A stretch of DNA of 6,790 nucleotides from Flavobacteriales bacterium (lineage in GTDB: Bacteria > Bacteroidota > Bacteroidia > Flavobacteriales_D > Sanyastnellaceae). Positions 1 to 6,115 of this stretch are shown piece after piece; positions within the stretch are counted from its first letter, which is position 1; every line of letters starts with the position of its first letter. The stretch lies in contig DQKQ01000073.1 in assembly GCA_015660615.1 (NCBI GenBank), forward strand, positions 1 through 6,790, in the 5' to 3' direction. The notes beneath the pieces are model-generated. The model worked only from the letters and a program-made list of their open reading frames with translations. It did no database searches and had not been told where the DNA came from. The position numbers were made by a program, and so were the translations under genes.

Positions 1-340
1 CCGTGCTTTCTAGCGTAATCTGAAGGTTGAGTGTTGTTTTATTTCCGAAATCAAGCTTAATTTCCTTTAAAGTGTATCCAGTCATAGAGCATCTTAATGT
101 CCAAGGTCCGGAGGAGGGCAGGGTAAGTCTGTAAAACCCGAAATTATCAGTAGATACTCCAAGCCTGGGATTTTGCAGGGCTACTAAAGACGCCCCTGGC
201 AGGTGCTCTCCCTCGCTTCCTTGGATATGCCCAGTTACAACGTATTCAGTAGTGCTTTCTTGAGAAAATAATGTGTTAGAAACTCCAGCCCAGCAAAATA
301 AAGTGCACAAAATAATTAATATGTTCTTAAGCACTTTCAT
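1..340 (-). CDS. N-terminal part of an outer-membrane protein with a carboxypeptidase-D regulatory-like domain, probably a TonB-dependent receptor (truncated by left edge)
   Basis: Only the first 113 codons are present; the gene continues beyond the left edge. The start is ATG at 340-338, six bases after the TGA of the upstream gene. Residues 1 to about 27 look like a signal peptide: MKVLKN followed by a hydrophobic stretch and a likely cleavage near LFSQ. Residues about 34-110 match a carboxypeptidase-D regulatory-like beta-sandwich: a VVTGHI strand, LPGASL at 48-52, a VSTDNFGFY turn at 62-70, and MTGY at 86-89. In Bacteroidota this domain typically precedes the plug and barrel of TonB-dependent receptors (SusC-like and others), which import substrates across the outer membrane. 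It also heads other outer-membrane proteins such as the DUF5686 family. The exported domain is seen directly; the receptor identity is inference because plug and barrel lie outside the window. It is the last gene visible in the leftward cluster. Confidence 0.75.
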   Translation of the reverse strand, partial: MKVLKNILIILCTLFCWAGVSNTLFSQESTTEYVVTGHIQGSEGEHLPGASLVALQNPRLGVSTDNFGFYRLTLPSSGPWTLRCSMTGYTLKEIKLDFGNKTTLNLQITLEST

Positions 341-346
341 CAAAAA

Positions 347-1000
347 TCAATCTTTCCCCAGATCGCCATTTTTCAAAGCCCGAAGGAATTGAGCCCAAGC
401 TACAGGATTGAGCAGGTTAGTAGTAGGTATAGACCCTGCAGTTGCGTACTCTAAGGACATCTGTCTTAACTCGGATGATGACGACGCCTGTCCGTCAAGC
501 CCCACGTCTATCAGTCTGTCGTAGATATCGAAAGGGTCGATAGCTTGTTGGCCTATGCTGAAGGTGTTTTCATCAAGACCTAGAGCCATAAACTCTCTTT
601 TAAAGGTCTCTCGTGAAGGCCAAGGGTAGATATATGCTTCGTTCACCATTACGGTGTCTCGGCTCATAGGTTGAACTAGGCTGATTCTGTTTTTATATCC
701 TCCGTTGGGGATGATTACATCTCTAGGGATATATCCAGTACTAGAAAATCGAATAGTGTCACCCTCAAGAACTGGGATTGAGAAAAAACCTACGGCGTCC
801 GTCATCGTTCCCCTTGAGTCTCTTATGCGAAACACTGTCGCAAAAGGAAGTGGCATTAGTGAGTCGCCCGTCACTACGAGGCCGCTAACTTGTACTACTT
901 CTTCGCTAACGGCAGTAGAGTCAGTTTGGGCTGTAAGGTTAAGTCCTAGCAGGAAAAACCCTAAAGTAATGAAATATGTAGCCTTTTGCTTGAGGGTCAT
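347..1000 (-). CDS. Secreted protein with carboxypeptidase-D regulatory-like domain, function unknown
   Basis: The 217-residue protein starts at ATG 1000, 12 bases after the prfC stop, with an A/T-rich leader and no Shine-Dalgarno sequence. Residues 1-25 form a signal peptide (KQK, hydrophobic core, then LTAQ), so the product is exported to periplasm or outer membrane. Residues about 36-108 form a carboxypeptidase-D regulatory-like beta-sandwich: VSGLVV at 38-43, LPFATV at 51-56, a TDAVGFF turn at 67-73 and SSTGY at 86-90. The remaining ~105 residues contain YPWPSRETFKREF at 125-137 and a polar C-terminal tail with no second domain I recognise. It is too short to hold a TonB receptor barrel and has a natural stop, so it is a stand-alone protein, not a fragment. 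It lies directly upstream of a second gene with the same type of domain (six-base gap), which suggests co-expression. Domain call is firm; biological role is unknown. Confidence 0.85.
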   Translation of the reverse strand: MTLKQKATYFITLGFFLLGLNLTAQTDSTAVSEEVVQVSGLVVTGDSLMPLPFATVFRIRDSRGTMTDAVGFFSIPVLEGDTIRFSSTGYIPRDVIIPNGGYKNRISLVQPMSRDTVMVNEAYIYPWPSRETFKREFMALGLDENTFSIGQQAIDPFDIYDRLIDVGLDGQASSSSELRQMSLEYATAGSIPTTNLLNPVAWAQFLRALKNGDLGKD

Positions 1001-1012
1001 AATGTGTTTAAT

Positions 1013-2608
1013 TTAAACCTGTTCCGTTTTAAACTCACTGGTAACGTGGAAGGTTATTTCCGGAAAGTTATTCATTTCCATCTGCAATAGGAAAGGAGAA
1101 GGAGCTAGGTAAACTTCGTTGTCATCTTTGTCACGGACTATGTCGTTAGACTTTATACGTCTGAACTCTCCTAGGCTTTCTTCGTTTTCAGAAACCAACC
1201 AGCATGCCTTGTGATAAGGTTTAGGTTGGAATTCACATTTGGCACCATACTCGTGTTCTAATCTGTATTGAATAACCTCGAATTGAAGCTCCCCTACTGT
1301 TCCAACGATTTTCCTTTTTCCAGCTTCGCGAATAAAGAGTTGTGCTACACCCTCGTCTGTGAGCTGTTTAATGCCTTTTTCTAACTGCTTGCTCTTCATA
1401 GGATCCTTATTCACGAGTTCCTTAAAGATCTCAGGGCTGAAGCTTGGGATGCCTCGGAATTGTAAATCCTCACCTTCAGTGAGAGTATCGCCAATCTTAA
1501 AGTTCCCAGTATCGTAAAGACCCACAACATCACCGGGCCAAGCTTCTTCAACAAGGCTTTTATCCTTCGCGAGGAAGGTTACTGGGTTAGCAAACTTGAG
1601 TTTTTTTCCTAACCTAGTGTGTTTGTAAAAGGTATTTCGCTGGAACTTCCCAGAGCATATTCTCATGAATGCAATCCTATCTCTGTGCTTGGGATCTATA
1701 TTCGCGTGTATCTTGAAGATAAAGCCCGTAAGTTTCTCTTCTTCAGGGTGTACTGTTCTTGTGCTAGTTTCAATAGGCCTCGGATCGGGTGCGATTTTTA
1801 TGAATGTATCTAACATCTCCTGTATACCGAAATTATTTACTGCACTACCGAAAAATACGGGTGCTACATCTGCGTCTAAATAGGGTTGTCGATTCCACTC
1901 GTCATAAACTCCATCTATGAGTTCGACGTCCTCTCGGAGTTGGTCTGCATGCTCTCCTACAAGGGTATCGAGTGTTTCGTCAGCAAGGTCTTTAATGGCA
2001 AAAACCTCTTCAGCCATCTTAGTCTTATCAGCCTGGAATAATCTCACGTTGTGGTCGTATAGGTTGTAAACTCCTTGAAATGTTGCCCCTCCGCTGATAG
2101 GCCAACTTAAAGGCCTCACTTGTATACCAAGTTTTTCCTCCAATTCATCAAGCAAATCAAAAGGGTCTTGTCCCTCAAGGTCCATCTTGTTTACGAATAC
2201 TATAACTGGGGTTTTGCGCATGCGGCAAACTTCCATAAGTCGCTCAGTTTGGGCTTCCACGCCCTTAACACAGTCTATCACTAGGATAACGCTATCGACA
2301 GCCGTGAGAGTCCTATAAGTGTCCTCAGCGAAATCTCTGTGACCAGGCGTGTCAAGTAGGTTTATGAGCATATCCTTATAGTGGAACGCCATTACAGACG
2401 TGGCTACAGAAATCCCCCTCTGTCTTTCTATTTCCATAAAGTCAGATGCAGCTGTCTTTGTGATTTTATTGTTTTTCACAGCTCCCGCAGTCTTAATAGC
2501 CCCCCCGAAAAGAAGAAATTTCTCGGTCAAAGTAGTCTTTCCCGCGTCTGGGTGAGAAATAATGGCGAATGTTCGCCTCTTAGAGATTTCGTCTTTTATA
2601 GTGGGCAT
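1013..2608 (-). CDS. prfC: Peptide chain release factor 3 (RF3), translational GTPase
   Basis: RF3 is a cytoplasmic GTPase that removes RF1 or RF2 from the ribosome after peptide release. The 531-residue length matches the family (E. coli RF3 is about 529). GTPase motifs appear in order: P-loop SHPDAGKTT at 18-26, switch I RGIS at 64-67, DTPGH at 86-90, NKMD at 140-143, and the RF3-typical SWPI at 168-171. The N-terminal [20 protein letters not shown] stretch and [10 protein letters not shown] at 96-105 are characteristic of RF3, distinguishing it from EF-G, LepA and TypA. Domains II and III follow from about residue 290, including [13 protein letters not shown] in the C-terminal part. The start is ATG at 2608; [16 protein letters not shown] is the expected beginning. 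It follows the SDR gene by 39 bases, where a possible internal promoter lies, and precedes the exported-protein gene by 12 bases. The reading frame is intact across a G7 run (2510-2516) and an A7 run near 1601-1607. Confidence 0.97.
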   Translation of the reverse strand: MPTIKDEISKRRTFAIISHPDAGKTTLTEKFLLFGGAIKTAGAVKNNKITKTAASDFMEIERQRGISVATSVMAFHYKDMLINLLDTPGHRDFAEDTYRTLTAVDSVILVIDCVKGVEAQTERLMEVCRMRKTPVIVFVNKMDLEGQDPFDLLDELEEKLGIQVRPLSWPISGGATFQGVYNLYDHNVRLFQADKTKMAEEVFAIKDLADETLDTLVGEHADQLREDVELIDGVYDEWNRQPYLDADVAPVFFGSAVNNFGIQEMLDTFIKIAPDPRPIETSTRTVHPEEEKLTGFIFKIHANIDPKHRDRIAFMRICSGKFQRNTFYKHTRLGKKLKFANPVTFLAKDKSLVEEAWPGDVVGLYDTGNFKIGDTLTEGEDLQFRGIPSFSPEIFKELVNKDPMKSKQLEKGIKQLTDEGVAQLFIREAGKRKIVGTVGELQFEVIQYRLEHEYGAKCEFQPKPYHKACWLVSENEESLGEFRRIKSNDIVRDKDDNEVYLAPSPFLLQMEMNNFPEITFHVTSEFKTEQV

Positions 2609-2620
2609 ATGGGTGTTTCA

Positions 2621-2640
2621 AGTGCAAATAGCAGTGCAAA
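2621..2640. repeat. Two direct copies of AGTGCAAA spaced 12 bases, upstream of prfC
   Basis: AGTGCAAA occurs at 2621-2628 and 2633-2640 in the short gap before prfC (TTTGCACT on the coding strand). The second copy overlaps the putative -7 element. The spacing is close to one helical turn, so a regulator site is conceivable, but chance duplication is not excluded. Confidence 0.35.
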
Positions 2641-2644
2641 AGTA
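2637..2644 (-). promoter_or_regulatory. Possible internal promoter -7 element (TACTTTTG on minus strand) for prfC
   Basis: TACTTTTG on the minus strand matches TAnnTTTG and sits in the 39-base gap between the SDR stop and prfC, 28 bases before the prfC ATG. This is the same distance as the nqr element from nqrA. The expected upstream TTG is not obvious. It would allow prfC and the downstream exported-protein genes to be transcribed independently of the Plug gene. Confidence 0.45.
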
Positions 2645-2647
2645 CGG

Positions 2648-3373
2648 CTATTTTCTGCGGTCAGGTCTTAGAGTTATCTCACTATAAATGCCACTTCCAT
2701 TTGCTTCTATTGCTTGTAATACGGCTTTTGCAATAAATTCAGGGTTCATGCCCGAGGCGAAGGTTGGTTTGTACTTTGCTTTAAGTTCTTCGTTGTTCGT
2801 ATTTTCTATAAATGCTGTGTCTACTGACCCAGGATTTATAGTAGTAATTGCCAAGCGATCTGCAAACTCTATTTTTAGGGATTCGCTGATGGCCAAAACA
2901 GCATGTTTTGTAGCACAGTAAACACCGCTATTAGGGAATATGTTGCGTGCGGCCACCGACCCGATATTTATTATGTGTCCCTCTGATTTCACAAGGTGAG
3001 GAAGGGTAGCGTGGATCGTTCTCAGCACACCTGTCACATTTACATCTACCATTAATTCCCATTCTTTTATACTTCCCTTATGAAGTGGGTTGAAAAACCC
3101 TATCCCTGCGTTAGGTATTAATATATCTAGATTGCCAAATCTAGATAAGCATAAATTGCTGGCTTTTTGTAAGTCATCGTTAGAGGTAACGTCACCAGCA
3201 AAAAAATCTAAGTTTCCACTCATGTTTGAGCATGATGTTTTTAAATCATGTAGTTTGGCCTCTCTTCTGGCAAAAGCAAAAACATTGAGACCATTACTAC
3301 ATAAAGTCTTGGCAATACTAGCTCCAATTCCTTCTGAAGCTCCTGTGATAAAAACTGTATATGGTTTTTTCAT
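2648..3373 (-). CDS. Classical short-chain dehydrogenase/reductase (SDR family), substrate unknown
   Basis: The 241-residue cytoplasmic oxidoreductase has a complete classical SDR signature. The nucleotide-binding TGASEGIG is at 10-17, an acidic D61-V62 pair follows beta-4 entry, NAG is at 88-90, and the catalytic tetrad is N112, S139, Y152 and K156 (YCATK). NPGSVDT at 180-186 follows. Arginines at 36 and 37 after the second strand suggest NADP(H) preference; this is inference. The first Asn of the usual NNAG is replaced by Pro87, which does not remove the key Asn88. The C-terminal EITLRPDRRK resembles the YdfG-like group acting on hydroxy acids or general carbonyls, but the substrate cannot be read from the sequence. 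Translation starts at ATG 3373, only two bases after the stop of the Plug-like gene (TAATAATG), so translational coupling is likely. Confidence 0.92.
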   Translation of the reverse strand: MKKPYTVFITGASEGIGASIAKTLCSNGLNVFAFARREAKLHDLKTSCSNMSGNLDFFAGDVTSNDDLQKASNLCLSRFGNLDILIPNAGIGFFNPLHKGSIKEWELMVDVNVTGVLRTIHATLPHLVKSEGHIINIGSVAARNIFPNSGVYCATKHAVLAISESLKIEFADRLAITTINPGSVDTAFIENTNNEELKAKYKPTFASGMNPEFIAKAVLQAIEANGSGIYSEITLRPDRRK

Positions 3374-3375
3374 TA

Positions 3376-4644
3376 TTAATGTGGATCGTTATTCCACTGT
3401 GCAAATCCGACAACTCTATCGTAGCCTTCAAAGTCCGCGTAGTATACAAAAACAGTGTATAGGTTGTCTGTTGCAAAGTGGTTGCCTTCTATGTCTGCCG
3501 TCATTCCAATTTCGCTTTCTTGTGCGTTAGCGTCTTTAACGAGATAAATGAAATTGTAGTATCCCTGTTTTAAAAGAAGCTTAGATTCATAGGCAGATTT
3601 TGCATTGTTCCATTTCATTCTATATGTTGGCATATATTTTCCGTTACTTAACTCACCGAAAATGTATACCTGTCTGCCGTGCAATTCATATGGCATGGGT
3701 AGTTGGAAATGAGTCATTGTATAGTCACTTCCAGTGTGAATATCATATCTATCGTTAGATATTACAAACGACCCGTTTATGTCTGGCTGTGATGAATAGT
3801 AGGTGTATGTTCTTCTTTGACTGGGTTCGAGAAGGTGGTGAAATGTCAAGTCTCCCTCGGATATCCCAGCTATTCCTCTAGCTGTGTAGCTCAAGCTTTT
3901 TAGGTCGGCGAATCTATATGAGTTTCCACCTGGGAAAACATAGCCCACCTGAGTGAATTCAATTTCTTTCCCTTTTATGTACTTCGGAGGAAGGTCGCTA
4001 ATGGAGTTGTCCCAACGAGCATTTTGAAGAACAGTAGTATGCAAGTCGCTGTAAGGATCGAGGAAGCTGTAATTATCCTCAGTAACCACAAATTTTATGT
4101 CTTGGTGAGTTCTGCGAAGGGCTACATCTGCAGGTTCTCGAACCTCGGCCTCAACAAAGCAAAGGTCTTCGAATAATACAAATCGTCTCGAAATAACAAT
4201 CTCATCTGGGTTCTCGGGGGTGAAAACTTCTAAAACATAATTGCCACTGCGAGTAACAATCATATCGTCTCTCGGAATGTCTGTCGTATAGTGAGTGTAA
4301 TTCACTTTGGTTCCGAAGCTGTCCTCCATTTCATCTATAACCACATCGAAAAACCCCTCTATGTATTCGCTGGGATGCAAGTCGCTGTACCACCAATCGT
4401 GAGTACAGTGTCTGACGCGTACATAATATGTTGTGTAGTCAGCTCTCAAGTCGTCAAAGCCAAGTGTTAGAATTCCGCCTTGGAGTGGCACGAATGGGGG
4501 AGATATTGCTAAATCTTTAGGGTGTAGGGTCACGGACGCAAGGCCTATTGAGGTTTCATTCAAGCCCACTATTTGGCCTAACATGTTTAAAGACGAAAAA
4601 ATAATAAGTATAGCTGTGAGGATGCTGTTGTTACAATAACTCAT
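3376..4644 (-). CDS. Type IX secretion system Plug-like protein (DUF5103 / T9SS_plug family)
   Basis: The 422-residue protein carries a signal peptide (hydrophobic residues 8-22, likely cleavage around G23-Q24), so it is exported. The start at ATG 4644 is favoured because the next Met (21) would delete the signal. Family landmarks of DUF5103 are visible: a Pro-rich entry and PLQGG at 53-57, FDDL at 63-66, HCTHDW at 79-84, SEYIEGF at 92-98, YTHY at 116-119, RSGNYVLEVF, a first beta-rich domain ending with RRFVLFED, then LQNARWDN and GGNSYRFADL in the second domain. Family knowledge: a protein of this family was seen in Flavobacterium johnsoniae bound to the SprA translocon of the type IX secretion system, closing its periplasmic end when PorV is absent. 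The assignment of that role here is by family membership. It is the first gene of the leftward cluster, divergent from nqrA, and its stop is two bases from the SDR start. Confidence 0.88.
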   Translation of the reverse strand: MSYCNNSILTAILIIFSSLNMLGQIVGLNETSIGLASVTLHPKDLAISPPFVPLQGGILTLGFDDLRADYTTYYVRVRHCTHDWWYSDLHPSEYIEGFFDVVIDEMEDSFGTKVNYTHYTTDIPRDDMIVTRSGNYVLEVFTPENPDEIVISRRFVLFEDLCFVEAEVREPADVALRRTHQDIKFVVTEDNYSFLDPYSDLHTTVLQNARWDNSISDLPPKYIKGKEIEFTQVGYVFPGGNSYRFADLKSLSYTARGIAGISEGDLTFHHLLEPSQRRTYTYYSSQPDINGSFVISNDRYDIHTGSDYTMTHFQLPMPYELHGRQVYIFGELSNGKYMPTYRMKWNNAKSAYESKLLLKQGYYNFIYLVKDANAQESEIGMTADIEGNHFATDNLYTVFVYYADFEGYDRVVGFAQWNNDPH

Positions 4645-4650
4645 GGTCCA

Positions 4651-4669
4651 AAGTTCGTAACTCGAACTT
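4651..4669. repeat. Inverted repeat AAGTTCG-N5-CGAACTT in the leader of the Plug-like gene
   Basis: Seven-base arms at 4651-4657 and 4663-4669 are perfect inverse complements separated by five bases. The repeat ends six bases before the minus-strand ATG at 4644 and lies downstream of the predicted -7 element. It could be a protein-binding site or a leader hairpin that limits ribosome access. There is no T-run after it on the minus strand, so it does not look like a terminator. Confidence 0.5.
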
Positions 4670-4694
4670 ATGTTTTGACAACAGATAATAAATT

Positions 4695-4702
4695 CAAAAC
4701 TA
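4695..4702 (-). promoter_or_regulatory. Predicted promoter -7 element (TAGTTTTG on minus strand) for the Plug-like gene cluster
   Basis: Read on the minus strand, TAGTTTTG matches the TAnnTTTG consensus of Bacteroidota. It lies 50 bases before the start codon at 4644, giving a leader of about 40-45 bases. No clear -33 TTG is seen at standard spacing. It is only seven bases from the oppositely directed nqr element, so the two promoters would overlap. Confidence 0.5.
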
Positions 4703-4709
4703 AGGGCAT

Positions 4710-4717
4710 TATCTTTG
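4710..4717 (+). promoter_or_regulatory. Predicted promoter -7 element (TATCTTTG) for the nqr operon
   Basis: TATCTTTG fits the Bacteroidota primary-sigma -7 consensus TAnnTTTG. It lies 28 bases before the nqrA ATG, giving a leader of roughly 20 bases. No TTTG or TTG -33 element is seen at the usual 17-23 base spacing, so strength and exact use are uncertain. It is the only good match in this orientation in the intergenic region. Confidence 0.6.
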
Positions 4718-4723
4718 CGCCCC

Positions 4724-4738
4724 GAATTGAATCAATTC
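4724..4738. repeat. 15-bp perfect palindrome GAATTGA-A-TCAATTC at the predicted nqr transcription start
   Basis: The two seven-base arms are exact inverse complements around a single A. The palindrome begins six bases after the predicted -7 element, so it would cover the transcription start and early leader of nqrA. An additional direct copy of AATTGAAT (first at 4725-4732) overlaps the start codon at 4740-4747. It could be a dimeric repressor operator, or in RNA a six-pair stem with an AAT loop. Function is inference. Confidence 0.5.
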
Positions 4739-4745
4739 TAATTGA

Positions 4746-6113
4746 ATGAGCCGTAAACAACGGATTAAAAAAGGTGTCGACATTCGCTTGAGTGGTCGCC
4801 CTGCAGACTCAGTAACATCTGCTCCATCTTCGAGCGTGTATGCTGTCAAACCACCTGATTTTACAGGTGTTATACCGAAACTCTGCGTTCGCATAGGCGA
4901 CGAAGTTGAAGCTGGTACTTGTATTTTTTACGATAAGAAAACGCCTTCAGTGCAGTTTGTTAGCCCCGTTGCTGGAACTGTTAAGGAAATCGTTAGAGGG
5001 GCGAAAAGGCGCATTCTTGCCGTTGAAATTGAAGCGTCAGAAAACAATATATATAGAGATTTCGGTGTTTTAGATGTGGATAAATCTGATAAGAACGCGA
5101 TTTTATCTCGGGTTTTAGAAGGAGGGATGTTCCCATATTTCCGTCAACGTCCATTCGATGTTATAGCAAATCCAGAAGACTCTCCAAGGTCTATTCACGT
5201 AAGTGGATTTGATTCTTCGCCTTTAGCAGCTTCTACTTCTATTGCTTTAGAAGGCAGAATGTCAGATTTCCAGAATGGAATCGACGCACTGGCGAAATTA
5301 GCTGGTGTGAGTGGGGTGCATTTAGGGATTAAAAACTCAGACGCGACACTTGCTGGAGTTAGAAACTGTGAAATAACTGAATTTGAAGGTCCTCACCCAT
5401 CGGGAAATGTTGGGATTCAGCTTCATCATACGGCTCCTTTGAGTAAGGGTGAGGTGGTTTGGACTATAGGATACCAAGACGTTGCAAACCTTGGGGCGAT
5501 GCTGTCTTCAGGTAAGTACATTCCCACGAAAGTTGTGGCAGTCGGAGGATCTGAGTGCGCCACACCTCAGCACGTAAAAACCCTTGCTGGAGCTTCTGTT
5601 TCTAGCATAGTAAACGTACCTGCAACAGCTAGTAACGGTGATTCTGTCAGAGTGATTTCAGGTAGTCCGCTGACAGGAGATCAAATTTCAAAGGACGATT
5701 ACATCGGGGCTTTTCACTCTGCGATTGCTCTTCTTGCTGAAGGTAGTGAGCCTAAATTCCTACTTACAGAAGGATGGTTGGGTTTGGGATTAAAACGTTT
5801 TTCTTTAAATCATTCATTCCCAACTTGGTTAATGCCTAAGAGTAAGGAGTGGAATCTCGATACGAATATGGGAGGAGAGGAGAGAGCCTTTGTTGTTACT
5901 GGCGAATATGAAAAAGTATTTCCCATGGATATCTATCCTCAGCACCTCATCAAGTCAATTATCGTAAATGATATAGACTCTATGGAGAAACTTGGCATCT
6001 ACGAAGTGGCACCTGAAGACTTCGCTCTTTGTGAGTATGGATGTACTTCTAAGATACCAGTACAGAAACTTGTACGCGAAGGATTAGATAACCTAAGAAA
6101 CGAACTCGGTTAA
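4746..6113 (+). CDS. nqrA: Na+-translocating NADH:quinone reductase subunit A
   Basis: NqrA is the peripheral cytoplasmic subunit of the six-subunit Na+-NQR complex, which oxidises NADH, reduces quinone and exports Na+. The 455-residue length fits the family (about 446 in Vibrio). The start at ATG 4746 gives the expected beginning: KKGVDIRLSGRP at 8-19. An RnfC/NqrA barrel-sandwich domain follows, with GDEVEAGTCIFYDKK at 51-65 and SPVAGTVKEIVRGAKRR at 73-89. The central region contains HPSGNVGIQLHH. The C-terminal part has GGEERAF, MDIYPQHLIKSII and the conserved EDFALCEYGCTSK ending with Cys429 and Cys433. No Shine-Dalgarno sequence precedes the start, as is common in Bacteroidota. The stop is two bases before nqrB, indicating an operon; nqrC-F are presumably beyond the right edge. 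Confidence 0.97.
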   Translation: MSRKQRIKKGVDIRLSGRPADSVTSAPSSSVYAVKPPDFTGVIPKLCVRIGDEVEAGTCIFYDKKTPSVQFVSPVAGTVKEIVRGAKRRILAVEIEASENNIYRDFGVLDVDKSDKNAILSRVLEGGMFPYFRQRPFDVIANPEDSPRSIHVSGFDSSPLAASTSIALEGRMSDFQNGIDALAKLAGVSGVHLGIKNSDATLAGVRNCEITEFEGPHPSGNVGIQLHHTAPLSKGEVVWTIGYQDVANLGAMLSSGKYIPTKVVAVGGSECATPQHVKTLAGASVSSIVNVPATASNGDSVRVISGSPLTGDQISKDDYIGAFHSAIALLAEGSEPKFLLTEGWLGLGLKRFSLNHSFPTWLMPKSKEWNLDTNMGGEERAFVVTGEYEKVFPMDIYPQHLIKSIIVNDIDSMEKLGIYEVAPEDFALCEYGCTSKIPVQKLVREGLDNLRNELG

Positions 6114-6115
6114 TC

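Noticed and set aside
1601..1607. A7 run on the coding strand of prfC that resembles a slippery heptamer (A AAA AAA)
   Set aside because: It encodes two ordinary Lys codons in a normal RF3 sequence that continues in frame with conserved motifs on both sides; nothing suggests programmed frameshifting.
2510..2516. G7 run (coding strand) in prfC near the GTPase P-loop, possible phase-variation tract
   Set aside because: It encodes FGGAIK, the expected RF3 sequence, in frame; seven bases is short for phase variation and a housekeeping termination factor is an unlikely target.
3090..3530. Plus-strand 146-codon open frame antisense to the SDR and the Plug-like gene
   Set aside because: It spans the junction of two solid minus-strand genes whose motifs are complete; the translation is composition-biased and has no family features.
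4651..4669. LexA-type operator (CGAAC-N4-GTTCG) at the inverted repeat
   Set aside because: The half-sites are in the opposite order (GTTCG-N5-CGAAC) and the spacing differs, so it does not match a LexA box.
4675..4680. TTGACA on the plus strand, resembling a classical sigma-70 -35 box
   Set aside because: No TATAAT-like sequence is found 16-18 bases downstream, it is 32 bases from the TATCTTTG element (too far for a -33 partner), and Bacteroidota primary sigma does not use this consensus.
4709..4894. Minus-strand 61-codon open frame across the intergenic region and the nqrA start
   Set aside because: It overlaps the well-supported nqrA coding region and the predicted nqr promoter, and its translation shows no recognisable motif; it is a shadow frame.
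5869..5886. Purine-rich GGAGGAGAGGAGAG stretch inside nqrA that resembles a Shine-Dalgarno sequence
   Set aside because: It encodes the conserved GGEERAF segment of NqrA and is followed by no plausible start of another gene.
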